From assembly GCA_002148405.1 (NCBI GenBank), contig MUGG01000133.1:62001-126000 (forward strand): a stretch of DNA of 64,000 bases. Reading direction: 5' to 3'. Below are positions 35,720-43,521 of this stretch, piece after piece (the first letter of the stretch is position 1; each line of letters begins with the position of its first letter). Source of the DNA: Alkalinema sp. CACIAM 70d (GTDB taxonomy: Bacteria > Cyanobacteriota > Cyanobacteriia > Leptolyngbyales > Leptolyngbyaceae). Below the pieces are notes generated by a model, which made no database searches, had not been told where the DNA came from, and saw only the letters and a program-made list of their open reading frames with translations. Position numbers and translations under genes: made by a program.

Positions 35720-36376
35720 AGAATTTAGTAGATTGCATTCAGTAGATGGAATGTTCCCCCAGGTTTCCCCAGGATGAAATTCAATTGCAAGAGAAATTAT
35801 AGTAGTTTTCTCCCCTCAATCTTCTCGAAAGAGTGCATTTGTAATTTTATTTTTGATGACCTACAGACAACTATAGGAAATCACGGAGTTACAAATCTAG
35901 TAAAAACTCGGTTTATGTAAGAAGCTTTATAAAATTATGATGAACGTAACGCTTCTACCGAATCTGTCTTAGACACAAACCACCTTTGATCGTCCCTACG
36001 ATCGCGCTGTGTCTGCCCAGTCAAACAATGACCTATTCTGACTTGTCAGGGCTAATCGCAGATATCAGGGCTAGCTGTGAGTATGCCGAATAGTGAGTAT
36101 GCCGAATAGCAAGTATGCCGAATAGTAGGTACTAAAGTATTGCTTTGAAGATCTCACAATTGAGAAAAGCTAAACATCAAAAATCACACAGTGTTTATTG
36201 CACATCAACTTCTTGTACATCAAGATGGAATATTAAATTGATTCGTATAACTGCAATCCTCATTGCTGTTTTTTGTGCAATTAGATTTTTGACGGCATGA
36301 AGACATTAGGCGTGTCAAAATCATCCCAGCTTTGACTTCAAGCATTCATTGAGAATGTATCAAAGTATTCTATCTG
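35720..36376. other. Divergent intergenic region, about 655 bp
   Basis: It lies between the receptor-like gene and the secreted protease and is AT-rich. It holds the repeat at 36079-36126 and presumably both promoters. No gene or structured RNA was recognised. Confidence 0.45.
36079..36126. repeat. Three tandem copies of a 16-bp unit
   Basis: GAGTATGCCGAATAGT (36079-36094), GAGTATGCCGAATAGC (36095-36110) and AAGTATGCCGAATAGT (36111-36126) follow each other with two substitutions in total. They lie about 250 bp upstream of the protease gene. Confidence 0.9.
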
Positions 36377-37252
36377 ATGTTGTTCCCTCCATGCAAAACA
36401 ATGGCCTCAGCAACTATTAAACCATCCTCCAAGATTCAAAAGTTCAAGCCCCAATTCCGTTCCATGGTCGCCACGACGATCGCGTCCCTGAGCGGTATTG
36501 TTGGTGCAATTCCCGGTAGTTTACCGATCGCGCAGGCCGATATTATCGGTGCTGACAATCGCATCGTGCCCTCCTACGAATGGATGACCCAAACCAATCG
36601 CCAAGCGATCGGACGCTTAGAAATCCAGAAAGCTGATGGTCTGTATTACGCTTGTACCTTTACCGTCGTCGGGCGCAATATTGGGTTAACCAATACCCAC
36701 TGCTTACTGGATGAACAAGGCCGAGGGCCTCAACAAATTAAGGCATTTGCCCTGCAACATGGCAGCCGGGTTTTTGCCGCAGCCAATGTGGATACCTATT
36801 GGACTGGCCTTAAGACATTTCCAAAAACCTTGGGGGATGCCACGCGAGATTGGGCTGTCATTCGCTTTACCAGTGACCTAGGTACCCAAACGGGTTGGTT
36901 CGGTAATGAACCCTATTCCAATCGCGTCACGAACGCAGGGCAATCCGTTGCCGGGAAATTAACCCATCTCATTGGCTATTCCGGCGGTGGGACAACCCCC
37001 ACCGGCCATCTCAATTGCAACATTCTTCCAGTCATCAGTGGCATTGTGCCGCATAACTGTGACAGTACATCGGGTTCCTCTGGTTCCAGCCTACATACCT
37101 CCGATCGCCGCATTCAAGGACTCAACTGGGGATCTTTTACTTACCGAGGCGTCACCATTAACGGCGCAGTCCCGTTGGAACGATTCATGCCCGCTGTTCA
37201 GAAACTACGGGAGACAGGAGCAGCTAGCAATACTGTGGTTCCTATCCCCTAA
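36377..37252 (+). CDS. Secreted trypsin-fold serine protease (V8/S1B-like)
   Basis: A 291-residue protein with a signal peptide (hydrophobic about residues 31-50, cleavage near I-A-Q-A-D). The catalytic residues are in order and spacing: His 108 in L-T-N-T-H-C, Asp 158 in A-T-R-D-W-A-V-I, and Ser 235 in T-S-G-S-S-G-S-S. A Cys pair around the active Ser region (C214 and C228) could form a disulfide. The pattern matches glutamyl endopeptidase-like or trypsin-like peptidases. The substrate is unknown. Start ATG 36377 or 36401. A small secreted protein gene follows about 90 bp later and might be an inhibitor or partner (speculative). Confidence 0.9.
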   Translation: MLFPPCKTMASATIKPSSKIQKFKPQFRSMVATTIASLSGIVGAIPGSLPIAQADIIGADNRIVPSYEWMTQTNRQAIGRLEIQKADGLYYACTFTVVGRNIGLTNTHCLLDEQGRGPQQIKAFALQHGSRVFAAANVDTYWTGLKTFPKTLGDATRDWAVIRFTSDLGTQTGWFGNEPYSNRVTNAGQSVAGKLTHLIGYSGGGTTPTGHLNCNILPVISGIVPHNCDSTSGSSGSSLHTSDRRIQGLNWGSFTYRGVTINGAVPLERFMPAVQKLRETGAASNTVVPIP

Positions 37253-37345
37253 GGGAATCAACGATCGCGCAATTTCTTCAATTCATTCTCTTTAAAATAC
37301 TAGAGCGTGATAGTTTCAGCAAACCCTAATCATGGATCACTCACA

Positions 37346-37684
37346 ATGAAAAAAACACGACTGGCAATCAGTCTGGGATGTTTTTCGATTTCAGTCATCA
37401 CCGGAATTCTAGTACAAGCAAAACCCAATCTCGCCAATGCAGATAATGCCATTTGTCAAATGACTTGGGCGAATGGACGTATTCAAGATCTCTCTCAACT
37501 GTGTGGAAAAACAACAGGTACCCCTGAAGCACTACCTGCGATCGATCTCAATGCTCCTAGTCCGGTGGTTTTAGTCGGCAAGGACAAACCGTCAGCACTG
37601 TGGAATACGGTTTCTGACCTGAAAGAGCCTCCCCAAGCTGGGCTCACAGAAGCGATCGTCCCCACCGAGAATCAACCGAAATAA
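37346..37684 (+). CDS. Small secreted hypothetical protein
   Basis: A 112-residue protein with a signal peptide (M-K-K-T-R-L-A-I-S-L-G-C-F ... cleavage near L-A-N-A-D). Residues about 37-60 contain I-C-Q-M-T-W-A-N-G-R-I-Q-D-L-S-Q-L-C-G, a short Cys-x-Cys-type module (two Cys 18 residues apart) seen in many small exported cyanobacterial proteins of unknown function. The remainder is Pro-rich and probably disordered. The open frame begins at 37307, but ATG at 37346 gives the signal sequence. It lies 93 bp after the protease and may be co-transcribed with it. Confidence 0.65.
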   Translation: MKKTRLAISLGCFSISVITGILVQAKPNLANADNAICQMTWANGRIQDLSQLCGKTTGTPEALPAIDLNAPSPVVLVGKDKPSALWNTVSDLKEPPQAGLTEAIVPTENQPK

Positions 37685-37810
37685 ACTAACGATTGATTAG
37701 TAGCCTTCAGCCGCTTCTGGAAACCGTTGCCCTAAACGATATATCTTGTTAGCCATCATTTCAGCTTACGTTGTCATCTGTAGGTTAAGTGATGGTTTTT
37801 AACTTTATCC

Positions 37811-37859
37811 ATCCAGTTTCAACGTAGCCTTGATCTATCCAGTTTCAACGTAGCCTTGA
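37811..37859. repeat. Exact 23-bp direct repeat at 26-bp spacing
   Basis: A 23-bp unit beginning ATCCAGTTTCAACG and ending TAGCCTTGA occurs at 37811-37833 and again at 37837-37859 without mismatch, in the region before the subtilase remnant. Confidence 0.9.
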
Positions 37860-38027
37860 AAATTGCAGCGTTTATCCTACCTCTTAAACAATCAACCAAA
37901 ACAGCGATCGACGTTTGCAATTTAATCATTAGACTCTACTATCTTTGCACATTTATTTCACCTAACTTCTTCGTCGAATTCGCAAGAATTTATTCAGCTT
38001 AAATTCCTTTTTAAGCAAGGGATTTAG

Positions 38028-38288
38028 ACCTCACTAATCAATATTTCTGCCTTTGATGTGAGCGATCGCTGGGCCTATTTCTCCAACTACGGCAATCCCT
38101 CGATCGACTACGCTGCTCCTGGTGTCAATATTAAATCAACCTGGAAAGGTGGTGGCTACAACACGATTAGCGGAACCTCCATGGCCACTCCCCACGCTGC
38201 TGGTGTTTTGTTACTGGGTACCCCTGTGACCAGTGGTTTCGTCATTGGCGATCCCGATGGCATGGCTGACCCTATCATTCATCGTTAA
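38028..38288 (+). pseudogene. C-terminal remnant of a subtilisin-like (S8) protease
   Basis: The frame after the stop at 38025-38027 reads S-A-F-D-V-S-D-R-W-A-Y-F-S-N-Y-G, then Y-A-A-P-G-V-N-I and S-G-T-S-M-A-T-P-H-A-A-G-V-L-L, which contains the subtilase catalytic Ser (G-T-S-M-A-x-P-H). It ends with D-P-D-G-M-A-D-P-I-I-H-R, a normal end for this group. The Asp and His parts of the triad and the whole propeptide are missing, and no start with a ribosome site is seen. The surviving piece is about 85 codons. The 370 bp upstream show no matching coding remnant. It is clearly a decayed or 5'-deleted gene and not expected to be active. Confidence 0.85.
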
Positions 38289-38642
38289 TTGAGCAAGCCG
38301 GATCAAATCTAGTTAGCTATTCAAAAATCCTGCATCTGACTGAGTTCCATAACGTTCTGGAATGCCACCTCGATCGGGTCAGTCTAGCCCCTTAGCCTTT
38401 GGGTTAGGGGGCTTTGTCACGAAATCCTGGCAAATCCCTAGAGCCACAAACGCCCTAACAAACGCCCCAATAAACGCCCCAAGACCATGCTTCCGGGTGC
38501 CATCTATCGTGCCGTCTGGGATCTCCTTAGAATTACAGATCCGTCTTTTCTTCATCTTCCCCAAGATCCGCGATCTTTCCTAGGAAAACCCCATTTCCCA
38601 GGGGCATGTTTAGAACATCACTCCCCTACCAACCTTTGCACC
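38289..38642. other. Intergenic region after the subtilase remnant
   Basis: Contains the hairpin at 38386-38413 and no credible gene. Frames at 38362-38583 (plus) and 38379-38564 (minus) are artefacts of each other. Confidence 0.45.
38386..38413 (+). terminator. Hairpin after the subtilase remnant
   Basis: Arms AGCCCCTTAGCC (38386-38397) and GGTTAGGGGGCT (38402-38413) form a 12-bp stem with a few G-T pairs and a 4-base loop. The following T run is weak (TTGTC). It may be the relic terminator of the former protease gene. Confidence 0.55.
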
Positions 38643-38816
38643 ATGTTCTCTTCTCTCCTCAAGTTTCCAATTTGGCATTATCTCAATCAACCTTTATTTG
38701 AGACCGCTTATATTCCCGTCCTCAATCCCCGCCGATTTTGGTATATCTACCAAGTGGAATTTCTAGAGCGCTGCCTTGATAAGGACAGCACCTCTAGTGG
38801 CAAGCTCGATAGCTAG
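38643..38816 (+). CDS. Possible small protein of 57 residues
   Basis: The reading frame from ATG 38643 gives F-P-I-W-H-Y-L-N-Q-P-L-F-E-T-A-Y-I-P-V-L-N-P-R-R-F-W-style aromatic and Pro content, which looks more protein-like than the flanking frames. No ribosome site precedes it and I recognise no family. It is reported as a weak candidate only. Confidence 0.25.
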   Translation: MFSSLLKFPIWHYLNQPLFETAYIPVLNPRRFWYIYQVEFLERCLDKDSTSSGKLDS

Positions 38817-39284
38817 ATCCCCACAGACTCAGATCAAGACCCTTCGATCGACGCACTCAAAGCCACAGACTCAGATCCGTATTCATAACTCCATTAATTA
38901 GTTGATTTCCTGTAAGCTTTTCGCTCAGGTTAATCAACGCTCTCTAACGTATTAGCGTTCAAACTGCCCGACTAGACAAGTTAGCTAGCAGCAAAATTAG
39001 TACAAATACAAGCAGAATTCACGATCGCTTAATTCAGCGCTTCCCCTCTGTGGGATGTCCTCTGCTCTCAAGAAGGCTTACTGACTCAAGTAGGCATACG
39101 AGAGTTAGCAGACAATCTCAAGGGCTGAGGGGAGGCATTTTGAGCGATCGTTTTATCATTACTACGTCTGCTAGCAGCGATCGGGCCCGAGTTCCGCCAG
39201 CCAGTCCTGATCCGCTGCTCCCACAACCCGCTAGAATTGAACCTTGTAACATTTGTTAATTCTAGTTTGTTCCTTCTGGATCCT
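38817..39284. other. Intergenic region upstream of trpS, about 470 bp
   Basis: The phrase ACAGACTCAGATC appears twice (about 38822 and 38863). There is no T-box or tRNA-like structure that I can recognise. The trpS promoter should be here. Confidence 0.45.
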
Positions 39285-40295
39285 ATGGCGAAGCAGCGAG
39301 TTCTATCGGGCATTCAACCAACCGGGGATTTGCACCTGGGTAACTATTTGGGCGCAATCCGTAACTGGGTTGAGATCCAAGAGAACTATGACAGCTTTCT
39401 GTTTATGGCTGACCTACACGCCATTACCGTGCCCCACGATCCGGCTCAACTTGCTAACAATACCTACAAGGTAGCGGCGACCTATCTGGCAAGCGGCATC
39501 AGTTTGGATCATGCCACCATTTTTGTGCAGTCTCACATTGCCGCCCACAGTGAACTAGCTTGGTTGCTGAATTGCATTACGCCACTGAATTGGCTAGAGC
39601 GCATGATTCAGTTCAAGGAAAAGGCGATCAAGCAGGGTGAAGATGTCAGCGTGGGGCTGTTGGATTACCCCGTGTTGCAAGCGGCAGATATTTTGCTCTA
39701 TGAACCGGATCTGGTACCCGTGGGTGAAGACCAGAAACAACATCTAGAGTTAACACGGGATATTGCCCAACGGTTTAATCACAAATTTGGCAGCGAAGAA
39801 AATCCCGTACTGAAAGTCCCGACGCCCTTAATCCGTAAGGAAGGCGCACGGGTGATGAGTTTGACCGATGGAACGAAGAAGATGTCGAAGTCTGATCCGT
39901 CGGAACTGAGTCGGATTAATTTGCTGGACAGCCCGGAGACGATCACCCAAAAAATCAAGAAGTGCAAAACCGATCCCACCCGGGGTTTAGAGTTTGACAA
40001 TCCCGATCGGCCTGAGTGCAACAACTTGCTGACACTCTACATGCTGCTGTCGGGGCAATCCAAAGAGGCGGTGGCCCAGGAATGCGCTGAGATGGGTTGG
40101 GGCCAGTTTAAGCCATTGCTGACGGAAACGACGATCGCGGCCCTGAAGCCAATTCAGGATAAATACCACGCGATTATGGATGACAAGGGGTATTTAGAGT
40201 CGGTGCTGAAGCAGGGCAAGGAAAAAGCTGCCGAAGTAGCCAATGCCACGCTTCTGAAGGCGAAACAAGCCCTGGGCTATTCCATCCCTCTGTAA
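39285..40295 (+). CDS. trpS: Tryptophan-tRNA ligase
   Basis: A 336-residue class I aminoacyl-tRNA synthetase. It charges tRNA-Trp with tryptophan using ATP. It starts M-A-K-Q-R-V-L-S-G-I-Q-P-T-G-D-L-H-L-G-N, with the HIGH-like signature as H-L-G-N near residue 18, and contains K-K-M-S-K-S-D near residue 200 (KMSKS). Length and organisation are normal. The frame reaches 39237, but the family start is ATG at 39285. The gene is monocistronic. Confidence 0.97.
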   Translation: MAKQRVLSGIQPTGDLHLGNYLGAIRNWVEIQENYDSFLFMADLHAITVPHDPAQLANNTYKVAATYLASGISLDHATIFVQSHIAAHSELAWLLNCITPLNWLERMIQFKEKAIKQGEDVSVGLLDYPVLQAADILLYEPDLVPVGEDQKQHLELTRDIAQRFNHKFGSEENPVLKVPTPLIRKEGARVMSLTDGTKKMSKSDPSELSRINLLDSPETITQKIKKCKTDPTRGLEFDNPDRPECNNLLTLYMLLSGQSKEAVAQECAEMGWGQFKPLLTETTIAALKPIQDKYHAIMDDKGYLESVLKQGKEKAAEVANATLLKAKQALGYSIPL

Positions 40296-40508
40296 GCTTG
40301 TTCGCGGCGCTTAGGGTGGGCGATCGAACTGCAACAACGATCGCCCCTGTGATCACTGAAGGCGATCGCAACCGTTGGTCTGTCCCAATCCTGTCAAAAA
40401 TCTTTGCATTCGAGGACATTCTGAAAAGTTCCGCTACGATCGAACCGGGTTGATTCATACCCAACCTGCTGCGTTGACCTGCTGCATTGTAAGGAGCGAT
40501 CGGAATCT

Positions 40509-40631
40509 ATGGACGTTAAAGTTTTACTCATCGGAATTGCTGTAATTTTTCCCGTGGCTTGCCTATTTTTTGGCACCAAAAACGGGTTCTACGATTCAGA
40601 CAACTACCACGGCAACGGTTCCGCCCACTAA
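40509..40631 (+). CDS. Small single-span membrane protein of 40 residues
   Basis: An ORF below the usual size cut-off: M-D-V-K-V-L-L-I-G-I-A-V-I-F-P-V-A-C-L-F then F-G-T-K-N-G-F-Y-D-S-D-N-Y-H-G-N-G-S-A-H. AAGGAG lies about a dozen bases before the ATG. The first 23 residues form one membrane span, and the polar tail (K-N-G-F-Y-D-S-D-N-Y-H-G-N-G-S-A-H) looks conserved and ordered rather than random. The layout recalls small thylakoid subunits of photosystem complexes, but I cannot assign a specific subunit with confidence. It lies 45 bp before the metallo-beta-lactamase-fold gene. Confidence 0.75.
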   Translation: MDVKVLLIGIAVIFPVACLFFGTKNGFYDSDNYHGNGSAH

Positions 40632-40676
40632 CCTGTACAGCCCCTAAGTACCAACCCCCTAAATCTGCTTGTCGGA

Positions 40677-42320
40677 ATGTTCCAATGTTTGCCCTATGCG
40701 GTGGGGCATGGAGATGAAGGGATTTGCTTATTGGTCATGGTGGGAGACTATCGCATTCTCCTAGACTGTGGTTTGAGAAATTTGCAAGCCCTGATTGATC
40801 CGGCAGTTTCCGATTCCCAGACGACTCCCCAAACTGCTTCCCAGTCGTTGCCTGCGGATGTGGTGCTGTGTAGTCACGCCCACGCGGATCACGCCCGATC
40901 TCTCCTACCCCTCCACTTCGCATTCCCCCATCTCCCCATCTACGCCAGCGAAGTTACTACCCATCTTTTGCCCCTCAATTGGTTGGATCAAGCTCCGGTG
41001 CCTTGGTTCTGTCAGGCATTGCCTTGGCGATCACCGATCGAAATTCTCGATAACCTGACGGTGCAACTGTTTCCCGCAGGTCATTTACCGGGATCGGCGG
41101 CAATTTTGTTAACCTACACAGGGGGCGATCGGCCCTATCAACTGTTCTATAGCGGCGACTTTTTTTTGTCGAATGCGCGGTTGGCGGAAGGGCTAAAGCT
41201 AGAAGAATTACGCGGCATCCACCCGGATGTTCTGATCATCGAAGGCAGCTACGGAGCCGAACGCCATCCCCGCCGTCGCCGCCAGGAAAATGATCTGATG
41301 GAACGAATGGAACGGGCGATTTCCAATGGCCAATCGATTCTGTTGCCCGTTTCTCCCTTCGGACTGGCCCAGGAATTGCTGATGCTGTTGCGCAGTCACT
41401 ATCTGTTTTCTGGACGCAATTTGGATATTTGGGTGGAAGGGCAGGTGGCACAGGGTTGTGATGTATATTTGGAGCTATTGCCCCATTTGCCCGCCCCGGT
41501 TCAAAATTTTGCCCAGTATCAGCCGCTCTTTTGGGACGATCGTATTTCACCTCGGGTGCGTCGCCTCAGTCCAGATCAGCGATCGAGCTTGGGCCAGGAA
41601 CCTTGTATTGTTCTGACAGATGCAATTTCGGAATTGTCTGAATTTTTCCAGCCGCATACGTCGTGGTTAATTTTGCTACCGCAACATCAGGATCTGCGTT
41701 TGGATTGGCTGAGTTCGGAAGATAGGTCTGCGGTGTCGTCTGAGGCAGCGGCGGTGGCGGTGGAAACCTATTTGCTAGCAGAACATTGCGATGGATTGGG
41801 GGCGGTGCAGTTAATCCATAATTTGCGACCACAGCATGTGATGTTTGTCCATGGTGCCCCCCAAGCGCTACACGATTTAGCGGGTTTGGATGAACTAAGC
41901 AGTCGCTACAAGTTGTATATTCCATCGACGGAAACGGTGGTGGAATTTGCGATCGGGGAGACATTTTTGCAACCGGAAGCACCGGAACTGAGCTATGAGG
42001 GGGAAGTGGCAGAAACCCAGGAATCGATCGTGATTACGCTACCGGAAACCATGACAACTGATCCCCGTTGGCGAATGCTGAGTGATACGGGACTAGTAGA
42101 AGCAAAATGGTTGGGGGAACAGTTAATTGTTCGAGGAATTACACCCAGGGAATTGCATAGCGAAAATATTGAACAAAAGTTGGAATCAGTTGATCGGGAT
42201 TGTTGTATTAACTGTCGGTATTACCAAAACCAACGCTGTAATAATCGTCGATCGCCGTTGTTTAACTTCCGGGTGACGCCGGATGGATACTGTCCTGCAT
42301 TTGCCCTCGTGATGGGATAG
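40677..42320 (+). CDS. Metallo-beta-lactamase-fold hydrolase with C-terminal Cys cluster
   Basis: A 547-residue protein. S-H-A-H-A-D-H-A at residues 66-73 is the H-x-H-x-D-H metal motif, with further likely ligands in A-G-H-L-P-G-S-A (near 140) and Y-S-G-D-F (near 160). This layout resembles the beta-CASP and exonuclease-like group of RNA/DNA processing enzymes. The last 35 residues add a Cys-rich module (C-C-I-N-C-R-Y-Y-Q-N-Q-R-C ... D-G-Y-C-P-A-F), which probably binds zinc or an iron-sulfur cluster. The substrate is not clear; RNA, DNA or a small metabolite is possible. It follows the small membrane protein gene on the same strand. Confidence 0.88.
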   Translation: MFQCLPYAVGHGDEGICLLVMVGDYRILLDCGLRNLQALIDPAVSDSQTTPQTASQSLPADVVLCSHAHADHARSLLPLHFAFPHLPIYASEVTTHLLPLNWLDQAPVPWFCQALPWRSPIEILDNLTVQLFPAGHLPGSAAILLTYTGGDRPYQLFYSGDFFLSNARLAEGLKLEELRGIHPDVLIIEGSYGAERHPRRRRQENDLMERMERAISNGQSILLPVSPFGLAQELLMLLRSHYLFSGRNLDIWVEGQVAQGCDVYLELLPHLPAPVQNFAQYQPLFWDDRISPRVRRLSPDQRSSLGQEPCIVLTDAISELSEFFQPHTSWLILLPQHQDLRLDWLSSEDRSAVSSEAAAVAVETYLLAEHCDGLGAVQLIHNLRPQHVMFVHGAPQALHDLAGLDELSSRYKLYIPSTETVVEFAIGETFLQPEAPELSYEGEVAETQESIVITLPETMTTDPRWRMLSDTGLVEAKWLGEQLIVRGITPRELHSENIEQKLESVDRDCCINCRYYQNQRCNNRRSPLFNFRVTPDGYCPAFALVMG

Positions 42321-42328
42321 TCAAAGAG

Positions 42329-43147
42329 TTACGCCCCCGAATCAACCTTGTCTGCCCGCGCTAAAAACACTCTCATAACGTTAGGCTCTTCACGCGGGGG
42401 GAACGGCTCAACGTAACGATCGAAGTTGGCATCTGCATCTCCCGGTTGAACCACTTCAGCCCGCCAACCATACTGAGCCAGTAGCTGCTCAGGGGTATCC
42501 GTCCCAAACTGAAAATAACCTTGATAAGGCCCATACTCCAAACTGTGGAGATTAATCAGATCAATGCCCAGTTGACTCCCCGGAATCGCTAGGTTAGAAA
42601 CAGCTTGCAGGAGATGATGCGCTTGCGCCTCGGAAAAATACATGAGTAAGCCTTCAATCAGCCAAATTGCAGGCAAGTTAGGAGAATAGCCCGCTGCTAA
42701 CAATTGCTCTTCCCAGGGCTGGGTTAGGTCAGCCCCAATTAAGTGATGTTGACAGGACGGACTGGTTTCCTTCAGTAAATTAGCCTTATAAGCCAGAACT
42801 TCTGGATAATCCAGTTCATACACCTTCACCGTTGGAGTCCAAGGCAGACGATAGGCGCGCGTGTCCAAACCAGAGGCAAGAATCACAATCTGTCCTGCTT
42901 GAGAGCCTATGAGAAAGTCATCAAAAAATCGCGTCCGCACCGTTACATAGGCTTGATCCTGTGGGGTAAGTCGCAGGTCAACTTGTTGAAAGGCTTCTTC
43001 TCCTGCAAGTTGAGCCGCAAACGGATCGGCAAATAATCGATCGTTCCGGTTCGTTTCGCGGGCTCTCATGGCGGCCATCATGCGTGCTGTGAACGGGACG
43101 AATTTGCTATAGTCTTCCGCGATCGAGTTGGGAGTAATTTCATTCAT
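42329..43147 (-). CDS. SAM-dependent methyltransferase (LCM/PPM1-like, TIGR00027 type)
   Basis: A 272-residue class I methyltransferase of the leucine carboxyl methyltransferase-like group. Motifs: R-A-R-E-T-N-R-N-D-R-L-F-A-D-P-F-A near residue 28, V-I-L-A-S-G-L-D-T-R-A-Y-R-L-P near 87 (SAM binding), V-Y-E-L-D-Y-P-E-V near 108, and W-L-I-E-G-L-L-M-Y near 160. Members often act on small molecules or polyketide-related compounds, and the substrate is not evident here. Start ATG at 43147. It converges with the metallo-beta-lactamase-fold gene (8-bp gap). Confidence 0.9.
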   Translation of the reverse strand: MNEITPNSIAEDYSKFVPFTARMMAAMRARETNRNDRLFADPFAAQLAGEEAFQQVDLRLTPQDQAYVTVRTRFFDDFLIGSQAGQIVILASGLDTRAYRLPWTPTVKVYELDYPEVLAYKANLLKETSPSCQHHLIGADLTQPWEEQLLAAGYSPNLPAIWLIEGLLMYFSEAQAHHLLQAVSNLAIPGSQLGIDLINLHSLEYGPYQGYFQFGTDTPEQLLAQYGWRAEVVQPGDADANFDRYVEPFPPREEPNVMRVFLARADKVDSGA

Positions 43148-43168
43148 AATTCACTCATGCACTACATA

Positions 43169-43256
43169 CTTGTATAGAGAACCTTGTATAGAGAACCTAT
43201 CGCTTCACAGATCGAGCTTTTAGGGCAATGCTTTTAGAGCAATCTTTTAGAGCAAT
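43169..43256. repeat. Two different tandem repeat tracts upstream of the methyltransferase gene
   Basis: The first tract is CTTGTATAGAGAAC twice without mismatch (43169-43182 and 43183-43196). The second is three copies of GCTTTTAGRGCAAT (43216-43229, 43230-43243 and 43244-43256, the last lacking its first G). Both lie within 110 bp upstream of the methyltransferase start. Confidence 0.9.
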
Positions 43257-43395
43257 GTGTTTCAGTATAATGGCCCAACGTGAAGGGAACCGTTAGAATT
43301 AGCCTAAAAATCCATGGCATAGATTGCAATCCAACTAATTTATCGATTATCCAGTAATCAGTACAGCATTCCCATGACACATGTTTTTAGTCATT

Positions 43396-43433
43396 AAAAA
43401 ATGCGACCAGATTGATGACTGGCCGCATTTTTT
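43396..43433 (-). terminator. Strong terminator of the M16 peptidase gene
   Basis: AAAAAATGCG and CCAG (43396-43410) pair with CTGG and CGCATTTTTT (43419-43433), with one mismatch (A406/C423 of the local numbering). The A and T runs flank the stem on both sides, so it could terminate both strands. It lies about 90 bp after the M16 gene stop. Confidence 0.9.
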
Positions 43434-43521
43434 CAAGGGGAACTTTCTTGCCCGTTTCTTAGAATTCTTCTCCCATCAGCAATACAGATCTATTAGCGTC
43501 ATTTTTGTGGTTTTCAACCCA

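Noticed and set aside
38362..38583. Plus-strand and minus-strand frames around 38362-38583
   Set aside because: They overlap each other and the hairpin at 38386-38413; no support.
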